Positions 7,600-16,910 of a stretch of DNA of 64,000 bases are shown here, in pieces. Numbering within the stretch: the first letter of the stretch is position 1; each line of letters starts with the position of its first letter. The translations under genes were made by a program, and so were the position numbers. The notes below the pieces were generated by a model. It ran no database searches. It was not told where the DNA came from and saw only the letters and a program-made list of their open reading frames with translations. The DNA lies in the NCBI RefSeq assembly GCF_014534655.1, contig NZ_JACVVD010000003.1, positions 620,001 to 684,000 of the forward strand. Reading direction: 5' to 3'. Source of the stretch: Paenibacillus sedimenti (GTDB taxonomy: Bacteria > Bacillota > Bacilli > Paenibacillales > NBRC-103111).

Positions 7600-8326
7600 A
7601 TTATGCACGAGCAAATGGACCAAATATAAAATTTTGCGCAGATCGGAGAAACTTAAGGCCAGTCTTCCCGAAACAGCGTGGCTCAACGAAAGTTCCTTCT
7701 GGCGTATGATCGATAAATACGGGCAAGTCATCATTAAGCCAACCGGCAGCTATGGCGGCAAGGGCGTCATTCGCATCAAAAAAATCGAACCTGAAAGCTT
7801 CCAGGTGCATGATGGCCCTCAAAAAAAGATTTTTGATGATAAATCGAAACTTTATACCCACATCAAAAAGAAAATCAAAAGAAACTACCTCGTCCAAGAG
7901 AGAATCCCGCTAGCTACGGCGGGTGGCCGACCCTTTGATTTAAGGGTAATGGTTCAGCGCCGCACCAAATCCCCTTGGCAAGTTACGGGCAAACTGGCTA
8001 AAGTCGCAGGAAAAGGATTTATCGTGACTAATGTTCGTATGAGCAGCGGTAAGGTCGTCACCGTAGATCATGCTTTGAATCATTCTGAATTAAAAAGTAT
8101 GTCAAAGTCTGCTCTCCTTTCTCAGATGGATAAAGTCGCATTAGCTTCATCGAAGCAGCTCAGCCCCTCATACCCCTGGGTGCATACGATGGGGATCGAT
8201 ATGGGACTGGATAAAAAAGGGAAAGTTTGGATCATCGAAGTGAACTTCGCCCCAATGCTTGGACTCTTTTTGAAGCTTAAAGATAAATCCATGTACAGCA
8301 AAATCAAATCATTCCGCAAGAAATAA
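7592..8326 (+). CDS. YheC/YheD family ATP-grasp protein (spore-coat associated)
   Basis: A 244-aa member of the YheC/YheD ATP-grasp family, known from Bacillus as endospore coat-associated proteins of unknown reaction. Visible ATP-grasp features are IIKPTGSYGGKGV (nucleotide-binding lysine and Gly-rich loop), DLRVMVQR, and the metal-binding end WIIEVNFAP. It is shorter than the roughly 360-450-aa Bacillus proteins because the N-terminal domain is missing. It overlaps panD by eight bases and must be translated from the same mRNA. Confidence 0.82.
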   Translation: MAKLCTSKWTKYKILRRSEKLKASLPETAWLNESSFWRMIDKYGQVIIKPTGSYGGKGVIRIKKIEPESFQVHDGPQKKIFDDKSKLYTHIKKKIKRNYLVQERIPLATAGGRPFDLRVMVQRRTKSPWQVTGKLAKVAGKGFIVTNVRMSSGKVVTVDHALNHSELKSMSKSALLSQMDKVALASSKQLSPSYPWVHTMGIDMGLDKKGKVWIIEVNFAPMLGLFLKLKDKSMYSKIKSFRKK

Positions 8327-8409
8327 ACCTGACCAATAGACGCAAGCCGTCTCCTTCTTCATCCCTTGATAATAGTCTAAGGTAGTGTTTGACGCTAAGG
8401 AGGCTGCCT

Positions 8410-9621
8410 ATGAACCGGTTTAGGCTTGTTTGCTCGCGATGCTCGCTGACACTCCCTTTTCGCTATAACGAAATGAAATGCGCCTGTGGAGGTACGCTGC
8501 TGGTCGACTACGATGTAGAGCAAATTGCTAGAACATTTACAAAAGAGGCGCTTGCTGCACGCTACCCTACGATGTGGAGATATAAAGATCTGCTTCCTGT
8601 AAACGAACCGGATTGTATCGTCTCCTTGGGAGAAGGCTGGACACCGCTTCTCCGCATGCGGGAATGGGAACGGAAACTGCCCATCCGGCAGCTGTGGATC
8701 AAACGGGAGGAACAGAATCCGACGGGCAGCTTTAAATCAAGAGGATTTTCGGTTGCCGTATCGCTGCTCAAGGAAGCCGGCGTTACCCAAGCTGCCGTTC
8801 CCTCGAACGGCAATGCGGCTGGTGCGTTAGCCGCTTATGCCGGACGCGCCGGCATTAAGGCATATGCGTTCATTCCTTCGGACTGCCCGCCGCTCATCGT
8901 ACAGGAATGCGTTCAGTACGGCGCGCGCACCTTTCTGGTGGATGGCTTTATTCACGACGCCGCTGCGATTATTGAAGCCGGAAAAGAAGAGCAGGGTTGG
9001 GTCAATGTAGGTACGCTGAAAGAAGCCGGACGGGTAGAGGGCAAGAAGACGATGGGACTAGAGCTGGCGGAGCAGCTGGGCTGGAAGTTCCCTGATGTTA
9101 TTATCTATCCGACCGGCGGCGGTTCCGGCATTATCGGCATGTGGAAAGCTTATATTGAATTGAAAGCATTGGGTTGGATCGACGGACCGATGCCGAGATT
9201 CGTCTGTGTGCAAGAAGCTGGCTGCCAGCCGATTGTGGATAGCTTGGCGGCCGGCGGCCAAGCGGCGGCACAGCCGGCAGGGGTGCCCGCCAGCCCGACA
9301 GGCATGCGCGTTCCGAATCCTCCGGATTTGGAGCTCATCCTGTCGATCGTGGAACAAAGCGGCGGCACGGCTATCGCGCTTAGCCGCAGCGAGATCGCCA
9401 GCGCGGTCGAGACCCTCGGTGCGCAGGGCATCTCCGCGTCGCCGGAGGGAGCGGCGACGTGGGCCGGCCTGCTCGCCAGCTGCGAAAGCGGCTGGCTGCG
9501 GCCGACCGATTCGGTCGTGCTATTCAACACGTCGCACGCGCTGAAATATTCGAAGCTCGCTTCGCTTGCGCAGCTGCCGACGATCAGGAACTACCGGGAC
9601 TTCTGCAATTACTGGAAATGA
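8410..9621 (+). CDS. thrC: threonine synthase
   Basis: PLP enzyme that turns O-phosphohomoserine into threonine. The ATG at 8410 is chosen because AAGGAGG lies directly before it; a TTG at 8389 lies upstream of that site. The 403-aa product starts with a zinc-ribbon-like part (Cys8, Cys11, Cys24, Cys26), has the PLP lysine in NPTGSFKSRG (Lys109), the PSNGNAAGALAAYAGRAG substrate loop and the PTGGGSGIIG phosphate-binding loop. A low-complexity Ala/Gly/Pro insert lies near residues 280-300, and the 3' third is clearly GC-richer than its surroundings. No hom or thrB gene is nearby. Confidence 0.9.
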   Translation: MNRFRLVCSRCSLTLPFRYNEMKCACGGTLLVDYDVEQIARTFTKEALAARYPTMWRYKDLLPVNEPDCIVSLGEGWTPLLRMREWERKLPIRQLWIKREEQNPTGSFKSRGFSVAVSLLKEAGVTQAAVPSNGNAAGALAAYAGRAGIKAYAFIPSDCPPLIVQECVQYGARTFLVDGFIHDAAAIIEAGKEEQGWVNVGTLKEAGRVEGKKTMGLELAEQLGWKFPDVIIYPTGGGSGIIGMWKAYIELKALGWIDGPMPRFVCVQEAGCQPIVDSLAAGGQAAAQPAGVPASPTGMRVPNPPDLELILSIVEQSGGTAIALSRSEIASAVETLGAQGISASPEGAATWAGLLASCESGWLRPTDSVVLFNTSHALKYSKLASLAQLPTIRNYRDFCNYWK

Positions 9622-9628
9622 TTGCGAT

Positions 9629-9676
9629 AAAAGAACAGCCAGAGGATGATCTCCCCTGGCTGTTCTTATTTTAATT
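9629..9676. terminator. terminator between thrC and the converging gene
   Basis: AAGAACAGCCAG(A)GG / CCCCTGGCTGTTCTT stem followed by ATTTT; the A-rich left flank suggests it works for both converging genes. Confidence 0.8.
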
Positions 9677-10309
9677 GGACTCGCTTACGCCCAGGCCATT
9701 TTCTTCATAAAGTCGATACATCGCTTGTACCATCGGCTCGGCCGGATCACGATTCAGCAAGTATAGCGTCATCAAATATTGCAGTGGCAGCGCGCAAGTA
9801 TTGTTGCCTTCTTCAACAGCAACGAAGCCTGCTTCCAAGACGGGACCGTGCTCCGGATGAAGCTCCAGATCCACATAAATTTTCTGATCGGGGAACTCTT
9901 CCCGAACCGTAGTGGCGCAATAGGGAACGATATGCTTATCGAGCAGCGCTTTGGCTTCATCTTCAGATTGCGGCGGGTTCGGCAGCGGATGACTTTCCGG
10001 ACTGCGCAGCAAATCGACAAAGAACGATGACAGCCAGAGTGCGGCATTCGGATTGGTTTGGAAATTACGCATAATTTCATTAAGGAAAAATCCGCATGAG
10101 CAGGTTTTTCCTTCTTTGGTGAGAGTAAAAGCAAACATCGGACCATAGGTAGGATTATTACCGATTTGTCCTTCTACTTCGTATTCTTCATATTGTTCTT
10201 TTAATACTTGCTGTATGTGCTGAAACCACGTGAGGATCACTTGCGCTTGTGCTTGTTCTTGTTCTTGTTCGGTTTGTTCAGCTTGTGTATCAATATCTTT
10301 TTCAGTCAT
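9671..10309 (-). CDS. hypothetical protein with Glu/Gln repeat near N-terminus
   Basis: I do not recognise a family. The ATG at 10309 has AGGAGG 11 bases upstream; an ATG at 10333 would place that site inside the gene. The product of 212 aa begins with an acidic low-complexity stretch (EQTEQEQEQAQAQ) encoded by a short hexanucleotide repeat, then a soluble mixed alpha/beta part with two similar-looking halves (GPMFAFTLTKEGKTCSCG and GPVLEAGFVAVEEGNNTCA). No signal peptide or membrane segment. It follows argS on the same strand after a 100-base gap. Confidence 0.7.
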   Translation of the reverse strand: MTEKDIDTQAEQTEQEQEQAQAQVILTWFQHIQQVLKEQYEEYEVEGQIGNNPTYGPMFAFTLTKEGKTCSCGFFLNEIMRNFQTNPNAALWLSSFFVDLLRSPESHPLPNPPQSEDEAKALLDKHIVPYCATTVREEFPDQKIYVDLELHPEHGPVLEAGFVAVEEGNNTCALPLQYLMTLYLLNRDPAEPMVQAMYRLYEENGLGVSESN

Positions 10310-10437
10310 TAGGTTTGGAGCCTCCTGCATCATTCAAATTGGCACGAATATCTCTATTGTACCGCATTTGTCCGAGATCAGAAAGCTCTTGTTGCAGTTG
10401 CGGCCGAATTCGCACGACACCGGTCTTTTTCAATAGT

Positions 10438-12321
10438 CTACATACGCTTGGGCGTAGGAAGCCCGAGTACTTGCAGCGCCTGGTGCAGCGTATCCTTATA
10501 GGCTTGCGTTATCCACAAACGATGGGCAATAAGTTCTTGTTCCCCCTTAAGTACAGAGCAAGAGCCATAAAAGTGGTTGAACAAAGATGCCAACTCGAAC
10601 GCATAGTGACAGATCAGGCTAGGCGCCAGCTGTTTGATTGCGGCCCCCAGCGCCTCCGGCCAATAAGCGATGTGCCTCAAAAGGCTATATTCGGGTAGTT
10701 CAAGCTTGGCAGCATCGAACCCGGGCGTGATCCCCTGAAGATGCGTTTCTTTTTTTGCTTTGTCCAAAATGCTGTTCGCTCTCGTATAGGCATACAGCAA
10801 ATAAACGCCGGAATTGCCCGTCACTTCAGTAGCCTGCTGCAAATCAAATACGACTTCCGTCTGCAAATGGTATTTGAGCAAATAGTATCGAATCGCCGCC
10901 GCTGCGATCGATTTGCTGGAAATGCCTGCTTTTCTCGAACGCTTGGCGTCAATGACGCTTTCCATGTGCTCCAGCAGGTCGGCTACCTTGATCCCGATCC
11001 CCTGGCGTCCGGACATCGCATAGGCGCTTTTACCGTCCGAAACATCAATGCCGAGTCCCGCGGCGGTTTCCGGACTCAAGGAAACGACGCCATAGCTCAC
11101 ATGCTTAAGCTGGTTGGCTTGCTCTTCATACCCAAGCGCGTTCAGCGCCGATTTGACCATAGTCTGCGGATATTGCTGGCGATGATCGATGACGTTGATC
11201 ACCGCATCGGCATGGCCGATTGCCTTTTTACGGCCGACAGACGCGGTCGACCACAGCCCGTCATCCCATTTTTTATACACGAAATCGTTCGGCAAGATGC
11301 CGAATTTCCACAAATGATAGGCGATATCCTTGGCTGTGTAAGTCAGAATGCCGTTGGAACGAACAAGTACTTTATCCGCTTGGAAGTCTGCACCTTCCTT
11401 GGATTCCACCGTCTCGCCCGCTTGCTTCAGCACCCAGCAGCCTGCGAGTTTCCCTTCCGTCACCTTATAGAACAACCCCGTTTGCTGCAGCAGCTTGAAC
11501 GCGGCATCCCATAATCCCTCCTTGACAATACTGCTCTCCCAAACCAGCACATCATAGCTGATACCAAAATGTTTCATCTCCTCGAGCTGCTCGAGAACAA
11601 TGCGTTCGGCAACTAACGATCCGACCCAGGCGAGATTGGAATTACCCGCCTCCAAGGCGTGCAGCACCGACGAACGCTCTTCCAAAAGCGATAGATTGTC
11701 TTTATAGGCCTGATTGACCTTCGCATAGGTCTCCCAGCAGAAATCGCCGAAACGGACATAAGGCTGCTCAGTCTGTGTATGAAGAATGCCCACAACGGTA
11801 TCAGCCAGCTGATTGCCCAGATCATCGATATAATTGTGCACCTCGACCTGATAACCCGCATGGCGCAGCATGCGAGACAGAGAATCTCCAATGCAGGAGT
11901 TTCTGAGATGACCTACGTGTGCCGCTTTATTGGGATTAATCGACGTGTGCTCAACAAGCACCTTACTCTTCTTCTCCTGCATGCTGTTTGCCGGAGCCAG
12001 GTGCAACTTTTTGTCGGCCCATTCCTGCCAGTTCACATAGAAATTGAGGAAACCTGGCGGGGCGACAGCCACTTTGGCGAATAAACCCCGGGCATTTCCC
12101 TGCTCTTCGATAAGCTGCTGCAGCTTTTGAGCGATATGCAGCGGGGGCTTGCGCAACATTTTGGCTAACATCATTGCGATATTCGTACTATAGTCGCCAT
12201 ATTCCTTGAGAGCAGGGTGTTCCGTTATCACTTTTAACGAATCTGGACGCTCCACTCCCTCCTCTTGCAATAAAACATCTACAAGCTGCTCGATTTCGGC
12301 TGTCAAAAGGTTATGAATCAT
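10438..12321 (-). CDS. argS: arginyl-tRNA synthetase
   Basis: Charges tRNA-Arg. The ATG at 12321 follows GGGAGG with an eight-base gap; a longer frame would run back into the T-box terminator. The 627-aa protein has an N-terminal Add1-like domain, the HIGH motif as HVGH in NPNKAAHVGHLRNSCIGD, the YIDDLGNQ region and a C-terminal DALR anticodon-binding domain (NSGVYLLYAYTRANSIL). The KMSK loop is altered (AMSGRQGIGIKV), as in many ArgRS. A full T-box and promoter lie upstream. Confidence 0.95.
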   Translation of the reverse strand: MIHNLLTAEIEQLVDVLLQEEGVERPDSLKVITEHPALKEYGDYSTNIAMMLAKMLRKPPLHIAQKLQQLIEEQGNARGLFAKVAVAPPGFLNFYVNWQEWADKKLHLAPANSMQEKKSKVLVEHTSINPNKAAHVGHLRNSCIGDSLSRMLRHAGYQVEVHNYIDDLGNQLADTVVGILHTQTEQPYVRFGDFCWETYAKVNQAYKDNLSLLEERSSVLHALEAGNSNLAWVGSLVAERIVLEQLEEMKHFGISYDVLVWESSIVKEGLWDAAFKLLQQTGLFYKVTEGKLAGCWVLKQAGETVESKEGADFQADKVLVRSNGILTYTAKDIAYHLWKFGILPNDFVYKKWDDGLWSTASVGRKKAIGHADAVINVIDHRQQYPQTMVKSALNALGYEEQANQLKHVSYGVVSLSPETAAGLGIDVSDGKSAYAMSGRQGIGIKVADLLEHMESVIDAKRSRKAGISSKSIAAAAIRYYLLKYHLQTEVVFDLQQATEVTGNSGVYLLYAYTRANSILDKAKKETHLQGITPGFDAAKLELPEYSLLRHIAYWPEALGAAIKQLAPSLICHYAFELASLFNHFYGSCSVLKGEQELIAHRLWITQAYKDTLHQALQVLGLPTPKRM

Positions 12322-12354
12322 AATCAGTTCCTCCCTGTTTTGTCGTTGAAATGC

Positions 12355-12615
12355 AAAAAAGCCCCCGTCTCCAATAAAGAGACGAGAGCTGTTCATTCCC
12401 GCGGTACCACTCTAAGTATCAAACCAGCCGGTTTGACCCCTCACAAATAACGGCTTACGCCGGATCTTCCTACTACCCTTGCTGCCGTATGCGGCTCGGC
12501 GGTTCAAAAGACCATTTCCCAGGTCCGTTTCGCTCTTGACATTCGTACCGGTTCCCACCTTCTCCGGCTCGCTGCGACTGTCCGACAAGAACTACTGTCC
12601 TGTTCATCAATGTTG
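12355..12615 (-). promoter_or_regulatory. T-box leader of argS (specifier probably CGG, Arg)
   Basis: On the minus strand the leader shows a stem I with AGTA and GAA on the two sides of the specifier loop, the GAGCCGGAGAAGGTGGGAAC apical part, and the T-box core GTGGTACCGCGGGAA (around 12397-12411). The specifier loop reads GAAACGGACC, in which CGG (12525-12527), an arginine codon followed by A, is the likely specifier. The element ends in the terminator hairpin at 12355-12390 (CTCGTCTC/GGAGACGGG then TTTTTT). Uncharged tRNA-Arg should stabilise the antiterminator and allow argS transcription. Confidence 0.9.
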
Positions 12616-12651
12616 ACTATGCAGTTGTTTAATTAACTGAATATTACATCA

Positions 12652-12680
12652 TTTATACAGGAACGTTCCATGATTGTCAA
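12652..12680 (-). promoter_or_regulatory. promoter of the T-box/argS transcript
   Basis: On the minus strand TTGACA and TATAAA are spaced by 17 bases, a consensus sigma-A promoter ending about 35 bases before the T-box. Its -35 overlaps the last codons of the upstream EamA gene. Confidence 0.85.
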
Positions 12681-13552
12681 GACGCATATAACCGCATCAT
12701 GATAATTCCGACAAAAGCCATTGTAAGCCCAGACTGTTCCAAACGTGAAAAGTGATCCTTTAGAACGAATCTGGAATACAATAAAACCAGCAAAACATTA
12801 AGTGCAACAACAGCTGATACAAGACCTGCCTTCCCATCATCAAAAGCTTTAATAATCAGGATCATGCCAACCACATTCGTAATGCCTACCGACATCCCGA
12901 TCAAAAACGTACGCTGTGTATTCCATGCAGCAGGAGCAGCAGGAGCCGTCTCCTCCCCATTCATTCTCGGACGATCCTTGAGCCACCAAATGCCAAAGCA
13001 GGCGGTTCCCGTCGCGAACATATAGAACAATGTAGGGAACAGCGGCGCTTCCACCATCGTCGACCATTTGCCCGAAAGATCATTACCGGCAAAAAGCAGC
13101 AAGGCCAGCAATCCCCATTGCGCGCCTTGCAAATTGCTTAATGAGATTTCGTTCGAATACCGAACGAGTAAAATGCCAACGACAATAACAACAAAAGCAA
13201 GAAATTGCATCATATTGAGGCGTTCGCCCCAGAGGGCAAAAGCTGCGATCACAACGACGACGGACGGCAATCCCGTCAGGATGGCAACGAGCGATGCCTT
13301 TCCAACCGCGAATCCTTTGAACATACTTGCATTAGCGCCAAATGAAAACAGCCCCATTTGTACACCTATCAAGGCCGAAACCGTCCATTCCTGCCTCAAG
13401 CTCAAACTGAATACCAGACTAATCAAGGCCCCCATGAAAAAGGTACCGCAAAGCAAAACATTCCGATTCAGCGATTTCTGGCTGGTCCAATGATACAAAA
13501 TGCCCCGGAGCCCGAAGCTGACCGCTGCGAGCACCGAATAAATAAGCCACAT
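12677..13552 (-). CDS. EamA-type (DMT superfamily) transporter
   Basis: A membrane protein of about ten helices with two EamA repeats (start: WLIYSVLAAVSFGLRGILY; end: VVALNVLLVLLYSRFVLKDH). The ATG at 13552 follows AAAGGGGA at about ten bases; an ATG at 13597 gives 15 more residues but has no clear ribosome binding site. Family members export amino acids or other metabolites; the substrate is unknown. It lies downstream of the GDYXXLXY gene on the same strand. Confidence 0.82.
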   Translation of the reverse strand: MWLIYSVLAAVSFGLRGILYHWTSQKSLNRNVLLCGTFFMGALISLVFSLSLRQEWTVSALIGVQMGLFSFGANASMFKGFAVGKASLVAILTGLPSVVVVIAAFALWGERLNMMQFLAFVVIVVGILLVRYSNEISLSNLQGAQWGLLALLLFAGNDLSGKWSTMVEAPLFPTLFYMFATGTACFGIWWLKDRPRMNGEETAPAAPAAWNTQRTFLIGMSVGITNVVGMILIIKAFDDGKAGLVSAVVALNVLLVLLYSRFVLKDHFSRLEQSGLTMAFVGIIMMRLYAS

Positions 13553-13613
13553 GAAGCCGGAATCCCCTTTCTTCTTCAAAACCAAAGATTGGGACATTTT
13601 AACACAGATTCAG

Positions 13614-15830
13614 CTACCTAACAAGACTTGTTTCCTGCAGCAGCCGCACAAGAATGGCATCACCATTCGCAGACACTTTGACTACCGCGTACCGGGCATT
13701 TCTTTCAACATCTTGACCGGTACCTTCCGGGATAAAATAGGTTTCAATGCCGTATTCAACGTTGCCCAAGCCTCCGATTGTACCGTTCATTCGGATTTCT
13801 CCTGGGCTTAGCTGCTCTCCTTTGGTATATAGGCGGCGGAATTCGTATACGCCTGTGGAAGCGTCCGGAGCAAGAACAACGGCTATTTTTTTATGAAAAA
13901 AGCGATCACGCTCTAATTCTGCCGGCAGCTCCGGATCCGAGATCGCATAGTGCAGACGGACATAATCGCCCTGCATCAGGGAACGCGGATCCAGCGGAGC
14001 GAGCTCCAGCTTAATAAGCTGCCCGTGAGACAGCAGCCACTCGCTTTTACCGATTTGCAAGGACATCGCGCTAAGTTGCAGCATGAGAAGCACCGCTATT
14101 AGTAATCGCGTCCCTTTAACATACCAGGAGTAGTCAGCTTGTGCATGTTCAGCAGCTAGAGCTTGCCGGTTCCGTTGTTCATACCATACGGTGATCCCGA
14201 TGATCAACAAGCCAAGAATCGCTAGGCTAACCGATTTATGCAAGAGTTTCCAGGCCAAATCGTAATATTTATAAACGAGAAACGCGATCCAGAAAGTCAT
14301 TCCCCAACTGAACGTCCATGAGGACTGCAATTGTCTGCTGATGATCAGCACAGCGATAACGGCGAGGAAGTATAGGCCGTTGCTCATATAATACCATGAG
14401 AATTCAGTGATAAACGTAAGGATGAAGAACGCAAGCAAGAATGATGGGAAACTGCTGTACTGAAGCGGCGCTCTAACTGTTTCATTGCGGATCAACTGTG
14501 CTGTGATAAAAATTACGAACAGGATTGTTGTAAGCACGAGGAAAACCGCAACGCTATGGCCGAGCAAGTTGTGGAGTATAAAAGCCGCAATCGCTTCGCT
14601 GACAAGGAAGAATAAGATTCGCTGCACCTTGCCTGTCATATTGGCAAAAGCGAGTATGGTTAACGCCAAGAAAATAACCAACACGATCGTATAGTCCATA
14701 GCCGCGGCCGCACCAGCCCCAATCAGTAGCCCGCAGCATAACAGGGTATATCTGACAAGGCTATTTACATGTACGGCGAAGATCATGCTCACGATCGCAA
14801 GAATCCCGAATCCGATCAGTACATATTGCGGATCTCTAAATCCCAGAACACCCGTAACCAGCCCGATCAGAGACAAGCTGCCGATCAACGTGCCAATGAC
14901 GATAACGGAAACCGTGAGCACGCGTGCGACCCATTTGGTAAAATCGCCCTCCGGTTTCGCTTCGTTATCCTTCTCTGCGGGTGGATTCCATGCACGTACA
15001 ACCTGCACGAATTTCACATTGGCGCCGATGAAAAGAATGACGAACAGAATCCCTCCGATATAGAAAAGTTCACTATAATAACGTATTGCAAGCTCGATAT
15101 ATTTCACCGTGACGGTCATCGATACCCATAATCCGGCGAACAGGAGATATGATTTGTTTTTGGTTTTGCGAACGTATTGAATAACGACGGCCAGAACGGC
15201 AAGAAGTGGCAGATTCATCCATGGACCATACTGCTCATAGGCGATCGAATTGGATAACCAAAGCATGATGCCGAGTGCCGCTTGAAAAGCAACCCACCTC
15301 AGGATTGGCGAGTGAAGTCGCCCCCGTTCCGTAAGCATATATAAACATCCGTTGGCGATGGCCAAAACGAGTAAAATGATGATTTCAATCGCTTCCGTAT
15401 CCGGATTCCCTCGCCATAACGGGAAAAAATAGAATAAATATGCAAGATGCCCCAGTATATAGGCAAGGATATAAAAGGGCTGCCAACGGGTGAACAGTGC
15501 GTATAAAAGAGCGGGCACGAACCATACGGCGAATAAGCTGTAACTGTCGGCATGAGAATTGTAGGTTTGCCCGATAAGCGCAATTCCAACACCGAATGAA
15601 ATGCAGGATGCGAAAAGGCCTAACCGGCTAAGGAACTCACGCCCACTTTTATGCGATAACCATACAGACAAGCCGTAGAAACCAAAAATGAGAATAAAGA
15701 TCGGAGCAAATTTCTGCGCTCGGGTTAACGCTTGCCAGTTTGTTGCGAAAAAATATACGATGGCTGTTAAGAGTGAGCTCGCACCTAACACATAGCCAAG
15801 CTGAATCGAAACAAATTTTGATTTCATCAT
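13614..15830 (-). CDS. DUF2157 / GDYXXLXY membrane protein
   Basis: A 738-aa protein. The first 400 residues hold many membrane helices of the DUF2157 type (start LGYVLGASSLLTAIVYFFATNW), the middle is a second block of helices (DUF4401-like), and the last 150 residues after a final membrane segment form the GDYXXLXY domain, seen as the motif GDYVRLHYAI. In other bacteria these parts are often separate neighbouring genes; here they are fused. AAGGAGG lies six bases before the ATG. The function is not known. It is divergent from the EcsC gene. Confidence 0.85.
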   Translation of the reverse strand: MMKSKFVSIQLGYVLGASSLLTAIVYFFATNWQALTRAQKFAPIFILIFGFYGLSVWLSHKSGREFLSRLGLFASCISFGVGIALIGQTYNSHADSYSLFAVWFVPALLYALFTRWQPFYILAYILGHLAYLFYFFPLWRGNPDTEAIEIIILLVLAIANGCLYMLTERGRLHSPILRWVAFQAALGIMLWLSNSIAYEQYGPWMNLPLLAVLAVVIQYVRKTKNKSYLLFAGLWVSMTVTVKYIELAIRYYSELFYIGGILFVILFIGANVKFVQVVRAWNPPAEKDNEAKPEGDFTKWVARVLTVSVIVIGTLIGSLSLIGLVTGVLGFRDPQYVLIGFGILAIVSMIFAVHVNSLVRYTLLCCGLLIGAGAAAAMDYTIVLVIFLALTILAFANMTGKVQRILFFLVSEAIAAFILHNLLGHSVAVFLVLTTILFVIFITAQLIRNETVRAPLQYSSFPSFLLAFFILTFITEFSWYYMSNGLYFLAVIAVLIISRQLQSSWTFSWGMTFWIAFLVYKYYDLAWKLLHKSVSLAILGLLIIGITVWYEQRNRQALAAEHAQADYSWYVKGTRLLIAVLLMLQLSAMSLQIGKSEWLLSHGQLIKLELAPLDPRSLMQGDYVRLHYAISDPELPAELERDRFFHKKIAVVLAPDASTGVYEFRRLYTKGEQLSPGEIRMNGTIGGLGNVEYGIETYFIPEGTGQDVERNARYAVVKVSANGDAILVRLLQETSLVR

Positions 15831-15887
15831 GGATGTCCTCCTTTTCCTACTTATTACTCATTTTACGGAAGACGTGCAGTTTGAGAA

Positions 15888-15907
15888 GTACTATCTATTC
15901 CTAGTAC
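15888..15907. repeat. inverted repeat in the divergent intergenic region
   Basis: GTACTA, eight bases, TAGTAC lies between the divergent GDYXXLXY and EcsC genes. It is perfect but short; it may be an operator serving one or both genes. Confidence 0.3.
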
Positions 15908-15993
15908 CAGGTCATTAGTCTATGCCTTCTTGCTTATCCGTTGAATCCAAACGAAGATTTGAACGTATACAACATGAAAAGGAGTTGTGAACT

Positions 15994-16863
15994 ATGATGA
16001 TTGAACCTGAACAGATGCGCCATCCGGAAACAAGAGAAGAGCTACTGCAAGCACTTCATCACATACAATCATGGGAATCCGGTCAGAAAGATCTTTGGTT
16101 TTGGGAAAAAATCGGGCGGCTGCCTTTTCAAGTATTGGATCGGTTAACGCCCAAATTTTTGCACAAAAAGATTGGCGAAGCCTTGAATGAACTCGGAAAT
16201 TATATCCAAGCCGGAGGCCGCTATCTGATTTCAGAAAAAGGGACTTTACGGCACATTGAGGAGATATGCCTTCGATCTGAGGGGAAAAGCAGAAGCGAAT
16301 TGGTGAAGCCAGCTGAAGGGCTAACGATAGAGAAAGTGCGGTCGCTGCCTTTGACGGTCTTGGATCAAACAGCGGATGAGATCGTTCAGAACAGTACGAA
16401 ACTGGCTGCGCTTCAGGGAGCGACAACCGGTATTGGCGGCATTCTAACGCTTGCCATCGATATTCCGGCTGTACTTGGCCTGTCTCTGAAAACCATTCAA
16501 GAGCTGGCAATCTGTTACGGTTATGATCCGAAAAACAAGCAGGAGCGGATTTTCACGATCAAATGTTTGCAATTCTCCTCCTCCGACATCGTCGGGAAAA
16601 AGGCGATCCTCGAAGATCTCGCGGAATATGCTTCGGCGGAACAAGAGAAAGCACAGATGATCTCGCAGCTGCAGGGCTGGAGGGAAGTTTTTGCCACTTA
16701 TCGCGATAATTGGGGCTGGAAGAAGCTCTTCCAGCTGATTCCTATCGCCGGCATTATCTTTGGCGCTTGGATCAACCGCGGAACGCTGCAGGACGTCGGT
16801 GAAGCCGCGAAGATGCTGTACCGGAAGCGGCGAATTCTTGAGCGCCTGAACGAGATGGGATGA
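15994..16863 (+). CDS. EcsC family protein
   Basis: A 289-aa protein of the EcsC family (the name comes from the third gene of the Bacillus ecsABC locus; the activity is unknown). Seen are the GATTGIGGILTLAIDIPAVL segment with LSLKTIQELAICYGYD and a hydrophobic stretch near residues 240-260 (LFQLIPIAGIIFGAWIN). AAGGAG lies nine bases before the ATG. No ecsAB genes are nearby, so it stands alone. Confidence 0.85.
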   Translation: MMIEPEQMRHPETREELLQALHHIQSWESGQKDLWFWEKIGRLPFQVLDRLTPKFLHKKIGEALNELGNYIQAGGRYLISEKGTLRHIEEICLRSEGKSRSELVKPAEGLTIEKVRSLPLTVLDQTADEIVQNSTKLAALQGATTGIGGILTLAIDIPAVLGLSLKTIQELAICYGYDPKNKQERIFTIKCLQFSSSDIVGKKAILEDLAEYASAEQEKAQMISQLQGWREVFATYRDNWGWKKLFQLIPIAGIIFGAWINRGTLQDVGEAAKMLYRKRRILERLNEMG

Positions 16864-16885
16864 AAAAAGCCAGCTCTAGGCTGGC
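16863..16885 (-). terminator. terminator of the decarboxylase-chemoreceptor operon
   Basis: On the minus strand GCCAGC, loop, GCTGGC followed by TTTTTT, 26 bases after the chemoreceptor stop codon. Confidence 0.8.
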
Positions 16886-16910
16886 CATTCATCAATAATA
16901 TGAGATTGAT

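Noticed and set aside
8330..8375. Hairpin AGACG-CAAGC-CGTCT after the YheC/D gene as terminator
   Set aside because: Only a five-base stem and no T run; too weak to call. Its GACGCAAG resembles the riboswitch hallmark but the rest of a GEMM element is missing.
10438..12321. Altered KMSK loop in ArgS as sign of a new enzyme
   Set aside because: Many arginyl-tRNA synthetases lack a canonical KMSK motif, so this is not unusual by itself.
12322..12396. N-terminal extension of argS
   Set aside because: The extra codons come from the T-box terminator; the ATG at 12321 has the ribosome binding site.
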